Shown here in pieces: positions 1-11,117 of a DNA stretch of 64,000 nucleotides; position 1 is the first letter of the stretch, and each line of letters begins with the position of its first letter. Position numbers and translations under genes: made by a program. The stretch comes from Debaryomyces hansenii CBS767 (taxonomy: Eukaryota; Ascomycota; Pichiomycetes; Serinales; Debaryomycetaceae), in contig NC_006043.2 of NCBI RefSeq assembly GCF_000006445.2, forward strand, positions 806,001 through 870,000, in the 5' to 3' direction. Below the pieces are notes generated by a model that was given only the letters and a program-made list of their open reading frames with translations, did not search any database and was not told the DNA's origin.

Positions 1-1
1 G

Positions 2-1750
2 GAGGTTGAGGCCAGTAATGACGAATTGTTGATACCAGAGAGTGATACTTTGTTGAATAATGATAGCTTGTTTGGATCACCATTTAAAGTTGATTACAGG
101 CCTTCAACGAATACTCCTAAACTTGAAACCCCTCATAATAAATTAACAAGCCTCAGTAAAGAAGAGAAGCTGAAGGCCAAACCGGATGTAAACGATCAAT
201 TACTAGGCGAAACTCTCTTTCCAAAATCATTGAGTGTACAGGAAGTGGAGAGTATTGTTTCTTTAGAAAGATCAAGATCCATGAGATCAATAAAATCCAA
301 TAAAAGAAACTCATTTATTAATTACGATGGGAGTGATGAGAACATTATCCAGTATGGCGGCACTAGAACAAATTCCCCAAATTTAGATTCCACTAATATG
401 AGTAGATCGAATAGTATCCTCAAGAATTCTAATTCAAAGAAAAACTTAAATGTCGAAAACATGAATTCAATCAACGCCCAGATGCTCAATGATGAATCCA
501 TGGAAAATTATGACGATCTCATCGAGTTTACAGATTATATTGACCTTGACAATTTGGATTTTTCCATTTCTCCAAAGGAAATCGTCGAGAAATCACCAGT
601 TATCATGTCCTCTTCTCCTTCTTTACTTTCGGAAAAATTTGATCTGTTTCAACAAAAGAATCAACAACCATTAATGAATGGATATGTTGATAATAAACTT
701 AGCGGCTCATCAGACAAAGAGTTCGACAGTAGTTCCATTCAAGAGATTCCACCTCCAGTAGGATATTTAAGACCTTCTGAGGCTCCACCAATAATTTTAA
801 ATACTCCACCACCCAGCCAAGACGATGATCCTGAACAGCATATACTCTTATCCCAAACCGACGAAGAACAAGCAAAAGTTCCCGTGGAAGAAATTGAGTC
901 TAATGAACCTGTTCAAGGTCCTCTAACTCCTAATTTGGAAATTATTAATGCCACTCAAATTCCAGAATCCCCAGAATCAATCAACGATTCGGCCGAACCA
1001 ACTAATTTAGTTGAAAAATCGCCTATCTTGGCAACTTCATACCAGAACTCGCCCATGGTAAATGAGAACGGCAAAAACATAATGAATAATAGGCCAATAT
1101 CGATGTCATTCAGGGGACTTAAAGGACCATCTTTCGGTGGGAAGTTAGCAATGCATGATTTAAGAAGTTCTGATTCTCACCAATCATTCAATATGTCCTT
1201 TGGAGATGAAGAGGTGGATGAAGAGGAAAATTCTCATGAAGCACGAGTTTCCGAAGTAGGCGGTGGATTTGGATCAAGTGATGAAGAGGACGATGATTCC
1301 TTCGACAGAGCTGAAGATAAGGAAAATGAATACAGTAATCCAGTGATTGCACACCAACAAGTATCGTCGAAATTCGGCCAAGAGAATAACTTCTCTCCGT
1401 TGGCCCCTCCTCATCCTTTACCAATATTCACCCATAACAAGATACCACTGATCTCAAGTAATAGTTCGAGTCCTAAGTCGTTTAGTTCGATGTTTTCTCG
1501 CAAATTTAAGAAATCGCCTACTATACAAAGTAGTGCAAGAGCTGCCGCAATTAAAAATGAGGTTAGATTCTCATCGAGAATTATCTTGTATGATACCTAC
1601 AACTGTGATGAATACGACAGGCATCCCGACAATGCTACGTGTAATCAATTGACTCCAGCATTGGCTCAACAAATAAAGGATGAGTTGAATGATTTCAAGA
1701 GCGAAATGTCAATCCATGAACATTCCCGTTGTCACACACATTTCTTCTAA
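2..1750 (+). CDS. BNI4: Bni4-like bud-neck scaffold, C-terminal part (5' end outside window)
   Basis: The reading frame is open from base 2, so 582 C-terminal residues are visible and the true start lies upstream. Most of it is Ser/Asn/Glu-rich and low in complexity, as expected for a scaffold. The last 64 residues are dense and conserved-looking: a VRF motif (codons at 1562-1570) followed by SSRIILYDTYN, then LTPALAQQIKDELN and a terminal THFF. In S. cerevisiae Bni4 the protein phosphatase 1 docking V-x-F also starts 62 residues from the C terminus, the same spacing as here. Bni4 recruits PP1 (Glc7) and, through Chs4, chitin synthase III to the septin ring at the bud neck. The CHS4/SKT5 gene is at 15125 in this window. 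Afr1 and its paralogue share a related tail, but the tail spacing and disordered body favour Bni4. Confidence 0.85.
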   Translation, partial: EVEASNDELLIPESDTLLNNDSLFGSPFKVDYRPSTNTPKLETPHNKLTSLSKEEKLKAKPDVNDQLLGETLFPKSLSVQEVESIVSLERSRSMRSIKSNKRNSFINYDGSDENIIQYGGTRTNSPNLDSTNMSRSNSILKNSNSKKNLNVENMNSINAQMLNDESMENYDDLIEFTDYIDLDNLDFSISPKEIVEKSPVIMSSSPSLLSEKFDLFQQKNQQPLMNGYVDNKLSGSSDKEFDSSSIQEIPPPVGYLRPSEAPPIILNTPPPSQDDDPEQHILLSQTDEEQAKVPVEEIESNEPVQGPLTPNLEIINATQIPESPESINDSAEPTNLVEKSPILATSYQNSPMVNENGKNIMNNRPISMSFRGLKGPSFGGKLAMHDLRSSDSHQSFNMSFGDEEVDEEENSHEARVSEVGGGFGSSDEEDDDSFDRAEDKENEYSNPVIAHQQVSSKFGQENNFSPLAPPHPLPIFTHNKIPLISSNSSSPKSFSSMFSRKFKKSPTIQSSARAAAIKNEVRFSSRIILYDTYNCDEYDRHPDNATCNQLTPALAQQIKDELNDFKSEMSIHEHSRCHTHFF

Positions 1751-1894
1751 TTACGTTTGGCTTTAATTAGACCATATAACAGTCTACAGTTACCACTTTA
1801 TGGTAGTAGTATTGGTTGCATATATACGTGAATTGTGAATTATGAACACTAAAGTAAATACTAATAATATAATATTTTATGATTCTTCTAGATT

Positions 1895-2131
1895 TTATTT
1901 AGCACTTTGCTCTGCGTGAGTTTGTTTAGCACTTCTGAAGATCTTATCCAAAGTTTCATCACCGCTTTTATCGATTCTAGCAACAACTACCTCTGGCTTT
2001 TCCATGATTACGATAACATATCCATCAGGTCTTGAATCAACACAAGTTGTTTTGCCCCATGGAGCAACGTCATATTCTTCTAAAGTTATAACCGGTGGTT
2101 CACCGTTAATATATTCTGGGTACTCAGACAT
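1895..2131 (-). CDS. small conserved-looking protein of unknown function, 78 aa
   Basis: An ATG-initiated frame of 78 codons sits between the BNI4 tail and CSL4, convergent with BNI4 and divergent from CSL4 (186 bp between starts). It reads like a compact soluble protein: an acidic, proline-bearing N terminus (YPEYINGEPPVITLEEYDV), a central APWGKTTCVDSRPDGYVIVI stretch, and a charged helical C terminus. There is no signal peptide or membrane segment. I do not recognise the family. Composition, balanced codon use and sensible flanking distances make it more likely than not a real gene. Confidence 0.6.
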   Translation of the reverse strand: MSEYPEYINGEPPVITLEEYDVAPWGKTTCVDSRPDGYVIVIMEKPEVVVARIDKSGDETLDKIFRSAKQTHAEQSAK

Positions 2132-2317
2132 TTCTTAAACTAACTATCGATGTTTGACTAGTGAATAGTTCATCATTATAGTACCGTAATGGACTTTTCA
2201 TCTTTGCTATACAAAGTTTACACAAAACCACAAAATGAGTTGCATCAATTTTTCTAGTGAAAGAAGTTTAGTCGATGAGGTGAACTATTAAAGAATTCAT
2301 TAGCATTTTAAAGCATT

Positions 2318-3214
2318 ATGCCTCATGAACAGAAGTTTGCTATTCCAGGGCAATACATAATACCAACACATAAAGTTGCTGCTGAAAAAGTGGTCGAAAA
2401 ATATGTTCCAGGTAAAGGTACAACCATATCGTCAATAGATGTTGAAGCAGATCAGGTCAAATCAATTCCAGTTATTGTTGCCACTATAATAGGTAAGATT
2501 GTAATCAGAGAAATAGTCGTTAGTGATAAAGAAGACGAAAAGGACGAAGCTGACTCTAAAGACAGTCATATTAAAATCAAGAATTTTGTGGTGAATGTGA
2601 TTCCAAAATCGAATACTTACATGCAATATCAAGAAGAAGTGGGAGAAGAAGCAATACCAGAGGTTGGGAATATATCTATCAATCTTCCACAAGAAGGAGA
2701 TGTTGTGCTAGCACGTATTACTAGGTTAAATCCGAGACAAGCGTTTTGCGAGATTTTAACAGTTGAGGGACATGGAAATGTATTAAACGACTCTGGCTTG
2801 GGAGCCAACGGCGAAAACGCCCATAGGTCAATCCCAGCTGGGGGTGGTTCTCAAAGTTTAAGCTCGCATACAACTATAGCATCGCAGGCATCGCTGATAA
2901 ACGCGGTGGCTTCAGACTTGGGTGAAACTTTCAAAGGTATAATTAGAACCCAAGATGTGAGACTGACCGATAGAGATAGAGTCAAAATCATAGAATGTTT
3001 TAAGCCAGGTGATATAGTGAGGGCTGTAATTATATCATTAGGAGATGGATCAAACTACTATTTGAGTACTGCTAAAAATGACCTTGGAGTGGTTTTCGCT
3101 AGGAGCGAAGGGGGTGCTGGTGGGCTTATGTATGCCGTTGATTGGCAAAATATGATCTGCCCAGAAACAGGTGTAATAGAGAAACGAAAGTGTGCCAAAC
3201 CTTTTACAAGTTAA
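2318..3214 (+). CDS. CSL4: exosome cap subunit Csl4
   Basis: This 298-residue protein begins with the Csl4 N-terminal domain (residues about 6-50, FAIPGQYIIPT). An S1-type RNA-binding barrel follows (about 125-255, with GDVVLARITRLNPRQAFCEIL and later GDIVRAVIISLGDG). It ends in the characteristic zinc-ribbon-like tail, DWQNMICPETGVIEKRKCAKP. Csl4 is one of the three cap proteins of the RNA exosome and helps feed RNA to the Rrp44 and Rrp6 nucleases in nucleus and cytoplasm. An acidic Lys/Asp insert (about 70-88) and a Gly/Ser loop (about 160-190) are extra. Codon 216 (2963-2965) is CTG in the motif VR-x-TDRDRV, where S. cerevisiae has Ser, supporting CTG as serine. Confidence 0.93.
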   Translation: MPHEQKFAIPGQYIIPTHKVAAEKVVEKYVPGKGTTISSIDVEADQVKSIPVIVATIIGKIVIREIVVSDKEDEKDEADSKDSHIKIKNFVVNVIPKSNTYMQYQEEVGEEAIPEVGNISINLPQEGDVVLARITRLNPRQAFCEILTVEGHGNVLNDSGLGANGENAHRSIPAGGGSQSLSSHTTIASQASLINAVASDLGETFKGIIRTQDVRLTDRDRVKIIECFKPGDIVRAVIISLGDGSNYYLSTAKNDLGVVFARSEGGAGGLMYAVDWQNMICPETGVIEKRKCAKPFTS

Positions 3215-3309
3215 ATAGTTACGTACAATATTATTACTATTATAAATCATTAAACAAGAAAATTAACTTCAAAGTGTAACGCTGCATTCTATAAATATAT
3301 CGAACAATA

Positions 3310-4374
<1,065 letters not shown>

Positions 4375-4631
4375 CTAGACCTAGAAAACAAATTAAATCA
4401 CTTTTACGTGTTTCGGTTATCTGCTTATAAAAACTTTTTATCAGCCGGCCGAACAGTAAGACGACTTTGTGTCAATTTTGATCTTTAGGCTCAATAGAGC
4501 AGTAGCAAAAAGAAAGGCAATATCTACAAACAATATTGTTACAGAAGTACCACAGTTATTGTTGTTCGTGTCTATTTTAATACATGTGATAGTAAAGAAA
4601 AGTACGCATGAACCGAATATAAAAAAATAAA

Positions 4632-5879
4632 ATGGCATCAGTGGATCAAAGTTATAATAATCCCAGAAATAGAAAAAAAGTCTTATCTTTAGTTGAGATA
4701 GCTATCAACAAATGTATCCAGCATGTGGCGAAATTAGAAGATGTGGGGGCCACACCATTCCACCTCTTGGTACCAGTATTACGGAGGATGAATGCGAAGC
4801 AGTTGGGGCAAATTGAAGAGTTGAGTCCGCAGATCACGCCCGATTCCGATGAGTTGTGGACCAATTTAGTGAGCAAAGAGTTTCCAGATAGGCCAATTTT
4901 GGCTAACAGCATAAGGACGAGTAAGGTGAAGAGTAAGAGGGCGAATTTGGTGGCTCCAGCGGGACGGACGCTTATGTTTTGCAATATGCCCATGAAGAGT
5001 CTTTACTTCCAATACAGCGATGAGCGCGAGTCGTTCAGACAAGACTCAGCAGAACGGTTACGAAAAATCACCCAGAGGTTGAAAAAAGAAAAGTCGGCGA
5101 ATTCGATTGTGCCCGTGCCCGAGTTGTTGCGAGACCCTACGGTTCGCCGGCGAAGGTTTGAGGGTGGGTCAGGATACAATCGGTCAGAGGCCTCGTACGG
5201 GCCCAAAAACTCGATTCTCAATAAAGCCAGAAAGGAGACTCGAAATAGGTCGTTGATGTTTCCGAACTACGCGCAGAAAGTGAAGAAATATGACCCCTAC
5301 GAAGCATTCAAATATAAGGACACGCCTAGTGTTCAGCCCGGTCCTCCTATATCGCATTCTCTCCACCAGCCAAGACAACAACCAAGGTTTCCAAAGAGCC
5401 AGCAATCAGCACAGCCATCTACACATCCAGCTGCTCCAAGATATGCCCCAAGATTCAACCATGATCGGGCAGAAATATCACCACAGTTGGGCCGTCCTCC
5501 AACCATATTTAATGGACAACCCATTCAGCATAGCACTAATATGCCTAGGCCGATCGAACCGGTGCCTAAATTTGTGCTGGCAGCGAACTCTAACTCGTCT
5601 AGCCCCAAACCTGCATCCCCACCACTGCATTCATCATTGTCAGAACCTCACAGTCCTCCCACATCAATTTCGTCGTCGTCGTCGCCTCTGCCACGAGCAG
5701 TTTCAGAAGCAATAAGAAAGCGAAAGGCAGAGCCGTCGATTTTCCTTACTGGGAATAGAAATAAGAGACCAATGAGGGTACCGAGGGCACAAATGAAAGG
5801 GCTGGCCCCATCTAACGACTCGAATACACAACCCCCAAATAAAAAGATCACTTTGATCAAGTCATCGATATTTAATTAG
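4632..5879 (+). CDS. ELA1: elongin A homologue, ubiquitin ligase adaptor
   Basis: The N-terminal 110 residues form an elongin A domain: a BC-box-like helix (SLVEIAINKCIQHVAKLEDVGATPFHLLVPVLRRM) followed by an F-box-like part (LEQIEELSPQI...ELWTNLVSKEFPDR). The rest (about 190-415) is Pro/Ser/Gln-rich with basic patches, probably disordered and nuclear. Total length is 415 residues, near S. cerevisiae Ela1 (379). Ela1 with Elc1 and Cul3 ubiquitinates RNA polymerase II stalled at DNA damage. The family assignment rests on the N-terminal domain only. Confidence 0.88.
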   Translation: MASVDQSYNNPRNRKKVLSLVEIAINKCIQHVAKLEDVGATPFHLLVPVLRRMNAKQLGQIEELSPQITPDSDELWTNLVSKEFPDRPILANSIRTSKVKSKRANLVAPAGRTLMFCNMPMKSLYFQYSDERESFRQDSAERLRKITQRLKKEKSANSIVPVPELLRDPTVRRRRFEGGSGYNRSEASYGPKNSILNKARKETRNRSLMFPNYAQKVKKYDPYEAFKYKDTPSVQPGPPISHSLHQPRQQPRFPKSQQSAQPSTHPAAPRYAPRFNHDRAEISPQLGRPPTIFNGQPIQHSTNMPRPIEPVPKFVLAANSNSSSPKPASPPLHSSLSEPHSPPTSISSSSSPLPRAVSEAIRKRKAEPSIFLTGNRNKRPMRVPRAQMKGLAPSNDSNTQPPNKKITLIKSSIFN

Positions 5880-5993
5880 CAAGCCGATCAATTCTATAAT
5901 TTCTTAATATATTTATTTATTATTATGTTGCGATCTATATCATAATGTACAAATTTAGGTAAGAGGTAATACCTACGAAGGTCCATAAACCGC

Positions 5994-6941
5994 CTATTTG
6001 ACCCTTTGTTTCTTTAGCAAGCTGCCGCCAGAGCTATCGCTCAATTTCTTCTTGTATCCTGCACTATCTGTTTTCTTAACATTGTCCTCCTCATCGTTAT
6101 TATACAAAATATCACTTTTGTCATTATCGTTTCCGACTACAATAGTTTGCTTATATGACTTGATCTTCAATCTTCCATTGACCAAAACTTTTTCGGGATT
6201 GTCAGTAACACAGCTTTTAGCCCTGCTATTGTCCAAGCCGACGGTCTTTAATAAGATTAATATATCAGACAGATTACGTACCTGCAATGGTTGTGTCGCA
6301 CCACTGGAAACGATCAAACCCTTTGATCTTGATGCTCTAATTAATTGCAAAACATTGCTGAAAAAGTACTTTCTAACCAATAAGGCCGTCTTAGACAAAC
6401 TCATATTGTCGTTTGCCGTTTGAATCGAATATCCTGCCGGCCCCGAAATCATAGGCGAATAGCAGATTTCAAACCTTATACCTTTTTCCAACGCACTTCC
6501 AATCGTCTTATGCTTCAAAAAAAATGGCAATTTGCTAGCCATATTAAAGGAGATTACATCAATATCGAGGTTTGTCGTCGCTAACTGTAAGCCCTTTTCA
6601 CTTGTTGGTTGCACTGCTATCAAGTCAAACGAATTCTGCACTTTCGAGAGTCCTTGACATTGCGATGGATCGTTGATCACTAATGTTAACCTTGTGAACA
6701 ATTTAAGCCTTGGAAAATTGTCCTTAAAGTAATCTTTTATCATTTTTATTTGGATTGGGTTTATATCTTGTTGATTACTAGGGAACCTAACATTTTCACT
6801 TAATGTAAAATTTATAGCGATGTGCGTATAACCCAAGGTACCTAAGGTAGTAATTGTATTAAGGAGAGTTGTGATTTGTTGGGAAGTCGGAGTGGCGGCG
6901 TAGTTATTACTAGGCCACGGCACATTCAAATCAAATAACAT
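5994..6941 (-). CDS. RPP1: RNase P/MRP protein subunit Rpp1 (p30)
   Basis: This 315-residue protein starts MLFDLNVPWP, the typical opening of the p30 TIM-barrel family. It continues with a GYTHIAINFTL strand, a DLIAVQPTSEKGLQLA segment, DVISFNMASKLPFFLKHK and the family-typical GIRFEICYSPMISG plus LIVSSGATQPLQVRNLSDI. The C terminus (about 280-315) is Lys/Ser-rich. Rpp1 is a shared essential subunit of RNase P (tRNA 5' maturation) and RNase MRP (rRNA processing) in the nucleolus. It is convergent with ELA1 and divergent from CUZ1. Confidence 0.93.
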   Translation of the reverse strand: MLFDLNVPWPSNNYAATPTSQQITTLLNTITTLGTLGYTHIAINFTLSENVRFPSNQQDINPIQIKMIKDYFKDNFPRLKLFTRLTLVINDPSQCQGLSKVQNSFDLIAVQPTSEKGLQLATTNLDIDVISFNMASKLPFFLKHKTIGSALEKGIRFEICYSPMISGPAGYSIQTANDNMSLSKTALLVRKYFFSNVLQLIRASRSKGLIVSSGATQPLQVRNLSDILILLKTVGLDNSRAKSCVTDNPEKVLVNGRLKIKSYKQTIVVGNDNDKSDILYNNDEEDNVKKTDSAGYKKKLSDSSGGSLLKKQRVK

Positions 6942-7043
6942 TATTTGGTCCGGTTAGTTAATTTATCACCATCATCAAATTTTCATTTTTTGTGCAGCTG
7001 AGAAATCCGATTTCTTTACTCCAGCCAAAGAACCAAAATAGTC

Positions 7044-7076
7044 TTGCCACCGCCACTGGGTTTAAAATATATAAAA
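7044..7076. promoter_or_regulatory. CUZ1 core promoter: PACE-like box and TATA
   Basis: On the minus strand 7044-7051 reads GGTGGCAA followed by G, eight of nine bases of the S. cerevisiae Rpn4 proteasome element GGTGGCAAA. A TATA box, TATATAAAA, lies at 7068-7076, 55 bp before the CUZ1 ATG. Cuz1 binds the proteasome, so an Rpn4-type element is plausible. C. albicans Rpn4 prefers a different box, so this is tentative. Confidence 0.35.
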
Positions 7077-7130
7077 TAGGACATCTTGCTGGTAACTAAC
7101 CGACTAGTGTATAATATATGGCAATAAACA

Positions 7131-7979
7131 ATGTCACAGGCGGGTGTTAATAAGAATCTATTCGTCAATGAGACAAAAACTCATCCTGATCAAGGTATAA
7201 TGAACATAGGTAAACAATGCCATAAATGTCAACAAGTTGATTTTCTCCCATTTCATTGTGAATATTGCAACTTTACATACTGCTCGAAGCATCGAAACTT
7301 GGAATCCCATCAATGTCCAGCAAAACCACAAGAAAAAACTAGGGCCAACCAACAATACGATGCAACAGCTGCATCTTTATTTCCAGATAGAGAAAAAGAT
7401 AAATTAAAACTAGAGAATTCGATAAATAATGCCACGCCCAAGGCAACCAATATTCTTGGTCGTAACGGGGCCCAAGGAACGGTGCTTGCCAAGTTTTCCA
7501 AATTCTTGAGGCTACAAAAGAACAAGAAAAAGAGCGATAATAAGGTGATGGGGATATTCAAGAAGAAGAGCGTGCCGCAGGCTCGTAGTAAAGTTGCTGA
7601 GATGGCAATACTCCGTCGGGAAGCCAAGGGAGACACCAAGGTAGGTGATACCGACAAGATCTATCTCTGGTGTCTATACATCAACCCCAAACAGGTGTCA
7701 GAAAATGCAGAAGAGGACATATTTTCCAATATCGACGTTGACATGGAGAAAAAAGCAGTCTGGGTCTCGAAACAGTGGTCGGTGGGTAGGGCCTTGGACT
7801 CGATAGCCGATAATTTGAACATCGTCAACATCAATAACCGTACGCGTGAGTCGGATGAGAGACTCTGCATTTGTAAAGTCAACGACGACGACCTGCCGGC
7901 AATGGTCGAGACTGCCGATAGATGCTCTAAAGCACTCAAAAACGCCGATGTCATCTATTTAGTCAGAGGCAGTATATAG
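7131..7979 (+). CDS. CUZ1: Cuz1-like AN1 zinc-finger protein (Cdc48/proteasome associated)
   Basis: An AN1 zinc finger occupies residues 30-62 with C30, C33, C43, C46, C51, H54, H60 and C62 in the standard spacing. A basic linker follows (about 120-150, KKKS repeats). The C-terminal half (about 175-282) has the ubiquitin-like fold seen in Cuz1: YLWCLYINPK, AVWVSKQWSVGRALDSIADNL and a terminal DVIYLVRG. The length of 282 matches S. cerevisiae Cuz1 (274). That protein links Cdc48 and the proteasome and protects against arsenite. Its start is 189 bp from the divergent RPP1 start. Confidence 0.88.
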   Translation: MSQAGVNKNLFVNETKTHPDQGIMNIGKQCHKCQQVDFLPFHCEYCNFTYCSKHRNLESHQCPAKPQEKTRANQQYDATAASLFPDREKDKLKLENSINNATPKATNILGRNGAQGTVLAKFSKFLRLQKNKKKSDNKVMGIFKKKSVPQARSKVAEMAILRREAKGDTKVGDTDKIYLWCLYINPKQVSENAEEDIFSNIDVDMEKKAVWVSKQWSVGRALDSIADNLNIVNINNRTRESDERLCICKVNDDDLPAMVETADRCSKALKNADVIYLVRGSI

Positions 7980-8999
7980 AATTATTCTGGAACCCAATCT
8001 GCGGGTTTCTAGGTCTACTTTTCACCTTATATCGCCATCTTCCTATATCTTCAGTTTGTATTATACCAATGTAATTCAATTACCATCTGTACCACTTCTA
8101 CTTGTACATTTCTACTAATTTTGGTGTATTTTATATATCTATACAATTATGCAAAAATTCGTATTTTCTGCATTCGACTTCAAAACATTCCGTTTACCTC
8201 TAGACTTCTATCCTATATGTCCATTCTAGACACTGCTACATACCATAGGAACACTAACTGACCAGACACCATTAATAACCTCGCTACACCCCTACCACTA
8301 ATTTCAGGACATATCGGTATATTTTGCATCCATTGGCGATCTACTCCGGGCGCACCGCTACATGGCTTGATTTCTTGCTTGCAAATATACCAAAACTACA
8401 ACTACTAAAAAATTATCTAGTCTGCATCAAAGTAAAGACGCTTCCAAATACCAACCCCGACCCAAAACACAACAAATCAAAGACCCACACAACCAATGGC
8501 CTTAATGTAGAAAATTTTTTCCTAAAAGAAAGGAACATTTCTGTTTTCGGGTTTTGTGTAAGGTCAGCGAAAAAATGTCTTTCATTTGTGTTTTGGAGGT
8601 TTATGAACAGCAAAAAACAATATTCTATTCCTTTGATCTACACAATCGAATTATATAGCAATATAATAAGGTGTATTAAAGTTTCTTGGCAAGGTCAGTT
8701 CAAGAGATAAAGAATACATAATTGATAATTTTTTTTTGTTAGGTTAAATTATTCGTTTTCTTGTCATACCCTTTGTTTTTATTGCCTAAGTTATTGATTC
8801 GAATTGAATCCATCAAGGAATACTGAATCGATTATTTTAGATTGTATTATAGAGAATCATATAGCATTTGCAATAGATTCAGACGTTAATCAACTATTAT
8901 AATAGAGATATTGACTCGAGGAGGACTGAAATTGACATTTTCAAGATCGTTGAGAATTGCGTATAACGGATCAAAAAATTGTGTTGGGGATCATAGAAT
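7980..8999. other. long 5' intergenic region of YCK2 (1 kb), no gene seen
   Basis: The longest open stretch here (8324-8710 plus strand) begins with TTG, has no ATG in its first 90 codons and has poor composition, so I do not call it. The segment nearest YCK2 (8700-8999) is T-rich and A-rich, like a leader or promoter. No RNA gene or repeat was recognised. Confidence 0.6.
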
Positions 9000-10397
9000 A
9001 TGTCTAACCGTGCACAATTGTCGAATCCGGCGGCGTTAGCGGCTGCTGCCGCATCACATAACCCATCGAGCTCGAATTCGAGTAACAACTCGGTGGTTGG
9101 GTTACACTACAAGATAGGAAAGAAGATTGGGGAGGGGTCGTTTGGAGTTATATTTGAAGGTACGAATATAATAAACGGGGTTGCGGTAGCCATCAAATTT
9201 GAGCCTAGAAAGACGGAGGCACCCCAGTTGAGAGACGAGTATCGCACTTACAAGCACTTGCAAGGGAGCGAAGGTATTCCAAGTGCTTATTACTTTGGTC
9301 AAGAAGGTTTGCATAATATTTTAGTTATTGACTTGTTAGGGCCCTCATTGGAAGACTTGTTTGACTGGTGTGGCAGGAGGTTCTCGGTCAAGACCGTGGC
9401 GCAGATTGCGATCCAGATGTTGAGTTTGATTGAAGAAGTCCATCGCCATGATCTTATCTACAGAGACATCAAGCCGGATAACTTTTTGATTGGACGCCAA
9501 GGTTTGGTTGACGAGAACCATGTCCATTTAGTCGATTTTGGTATGGCCAAGCAATATAGAGATCCTAGAACTAAACAGCATATTCCTTATAGAGAGAAGA
9601 AATCGTTAAGTGGTACCGCTCGTTACATGTCTATCAACACTCATCTTGGGAGAGAACAACTGAGAAGAGATGATTTAGAAGCGTTGGGCCATGTATTCTT
9701 CTATTTCTTGAGAGGCCAATTGCCATGGCAAGGGTTAAAGGCACCAACTAACAAGCAAAAATACGAGAAGATTGGTGACAAAAAACGTACTACTCCGGCA
9801 CTCCAGTTGTGTGACGGCTTACCAAGACAATTTGCTGAATACTTGGACTCGGTACGTAGTTTAGCGTTCGATGCAGAGCCAGCGTATGAAGAATACAGAA
9901 TGCTATTCTTATCCATATTAGACGACTTAGGACAAGCATGCGATGAAGACTTTGATTGGTTGCATCTTAACAACGGCAAAGGATGGGATTCTAGCATTAA
10001 TAAGAAGCCAAACTTACATGGTTACGGACATCCAAACCCACCAAACGAAAGAGACAGACGTCATCGTGATCAAAGAAGAAGTAGACAACATCACGCTTCT
10101 CATCACCCACAGGCGCCAGCATCACAACAAGCGCAACCTCCTTCGACTCAAATGACTACAGCTCAATTACATCAACAAAAGTTACAACATTTGGTTAACA
10201 GACCATTACCACCAATTAAGCAAGAATCACAAACGGGCATGAATGCAAATGCTATGGACGAATCTGCACTTAAGGCACCTCAATCTAAGAATTACGAGAA
10301 CACTGCAGCAAACAGACAAAACCAATACGACCAGCAACAAATGGTTGATGATAATGAAGAGACTAAAGGATTTTGGTCTAAATTATGCTGCCATTAA
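9000..10397 (+). CDS. YCK2: plasma-membrane casein kinase I, Yck2 type
   Basis: A CK1 kinase domain spans residues about 37-320: glycine loop GEGSFG (44-49), catalytic Lys66, YRDIKPDN (154-161) and DFG (179-181). The CK1 hallmark KHIPYREKKSLSGTARYMS-type segment is also present. The tail (about 335-455) is His/Gln/Asn-rich. The protein ends WSKLCCH; the paired cysteines fit the palmitoylation signal that tethers Yck1/2 to the plasma membrane, here with one extra His. Yck2 phosphorylates nutrient sensors, transporters and septin-related targets. Codon 221 (9660-9662) is CTG in GREQ-x-RRDD, where CK1 kinases have Ser. The ATG at 9000 gives the N terminus MSNRAQL typical of this clade's Yck2. 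Confidence 0.93.
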   Translation: MSNRAQLSNPAALAAAAASHNPSSSNSSNNSVVGLHYKIGKKIGEGSFGVIFEGTNIINGVAVAIKFEPRKTEAPQLRDEYRTYKHLQGSEGIPSAYYFGQEGLHNILVIDLLGPSLEDLFDWCGRRFSVKTVAQIAIQMLSLIEEVHRHDLIYRDIKPDNFLIGRQGLVDENHVHLVDFGMAKQYRDPRTKQHIPYREKKSLSGTARYMSINTHLGREQLRRDDLEALGHVFFYFLRGQLPWQGLKAPTNKQKYEKIGDKKRTTPALQLCDGLPRQFAEYLDSVRSLAFDAEPAYEEYRMLFLSILDDLGQACDEDFDWLHLNNGKGWDSSINKKPNLHGYGHPNPPNERDRRHRDQRRSRQHHASHHPQAPASQQAQPPSTQMTTAQLHQQKLQHLVNRPLPPIKQESQTGMNANAMDESALKAPQSKNYENTAANRQNQYDQQQMVDDNEETKGFWSKLCCH

Positions 10398-11117
10398 TTT
10401 ACTTCTCTTTAGAATCTTAAACTTTATGGTTTAGACGAATATTCAAATGGAATTTGTTTTTTATTCTTTATCCTGTTATTTTTTCTTGTACTTTTTCCTT
10501 TCTGCTTAGATCAATATTCCTGGTTTAAATCCATACTACTGTGAATATGAGTTTTCAAAGTGACATTCTAATTCAAATACGATGCACAGACCTTAATTTG
10601 TATTACACTTCTTAATACATAATTTTAATAAACATCTTTAGTATACATATGCCTATGCAATAGCGTTTGATCCATTTTTAACAAAAAGGACAAGCCCGAA
10701 TATGATTTAGATCAGTGTAGTAGGCGATAAATTCATTTGTTCCAGCAAAGAATGAAGTATGCAAGGTACAAACTAAGAATTGATAGAAGATTCAGAGTAC
10801 CATGTTCTCACTTCATATATGGTTTCCCGTTCCTTTCAAACGGTACTTTCTCGTCTATATTTCTATATACAATAACATTCCTACAATAGCCAGTAAATCG
10901 CCTTAGATATGGCTTACTGGTATAAGAATTGAAGATAAACACGTGATACAATATGGAAATTCTATTGATACTAGGTAAATATGAAATATTCAAAAGCTCC
11001 TATGGAAGGCAGTGGTCGTATTCTATTAGGTACTATATTGAAGGGAGAAAATGGCAAGAGGAAAATAGTGTCCCTTAAATATAATTGAGTGATACAAGAT
11101 ATGATAGACAAAACTGA
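10398..11117. other. 720-bp spacer between YCK2 and the next minus-strand gene, no gene seen
   Basis: The AT-rich 3' region holds only short frames. The longest, on the minus strand at 10808-10993, starts with TTG and has no coding character. YCK2 ends at its left and the unknown membrane-protein gene ends at its right, so it holds two convergent 3' ends and no required promoter. Confidence 0.6.

Noticed and set aside
4441..4638. 65-codon hydrophobic frame overlapping the ELA1 start
   Set aside because: It lies in the AT-rich PDR16/ELA1 promoter; such sequence often reads as hydrophobic residues by chance, and it overlaps the ELA1 ATG.
8324..8710. 128-codon frame upstream of YCK2
   Set aside because: It starts with TTG, has no ATG for most of its length and no recognisable features.
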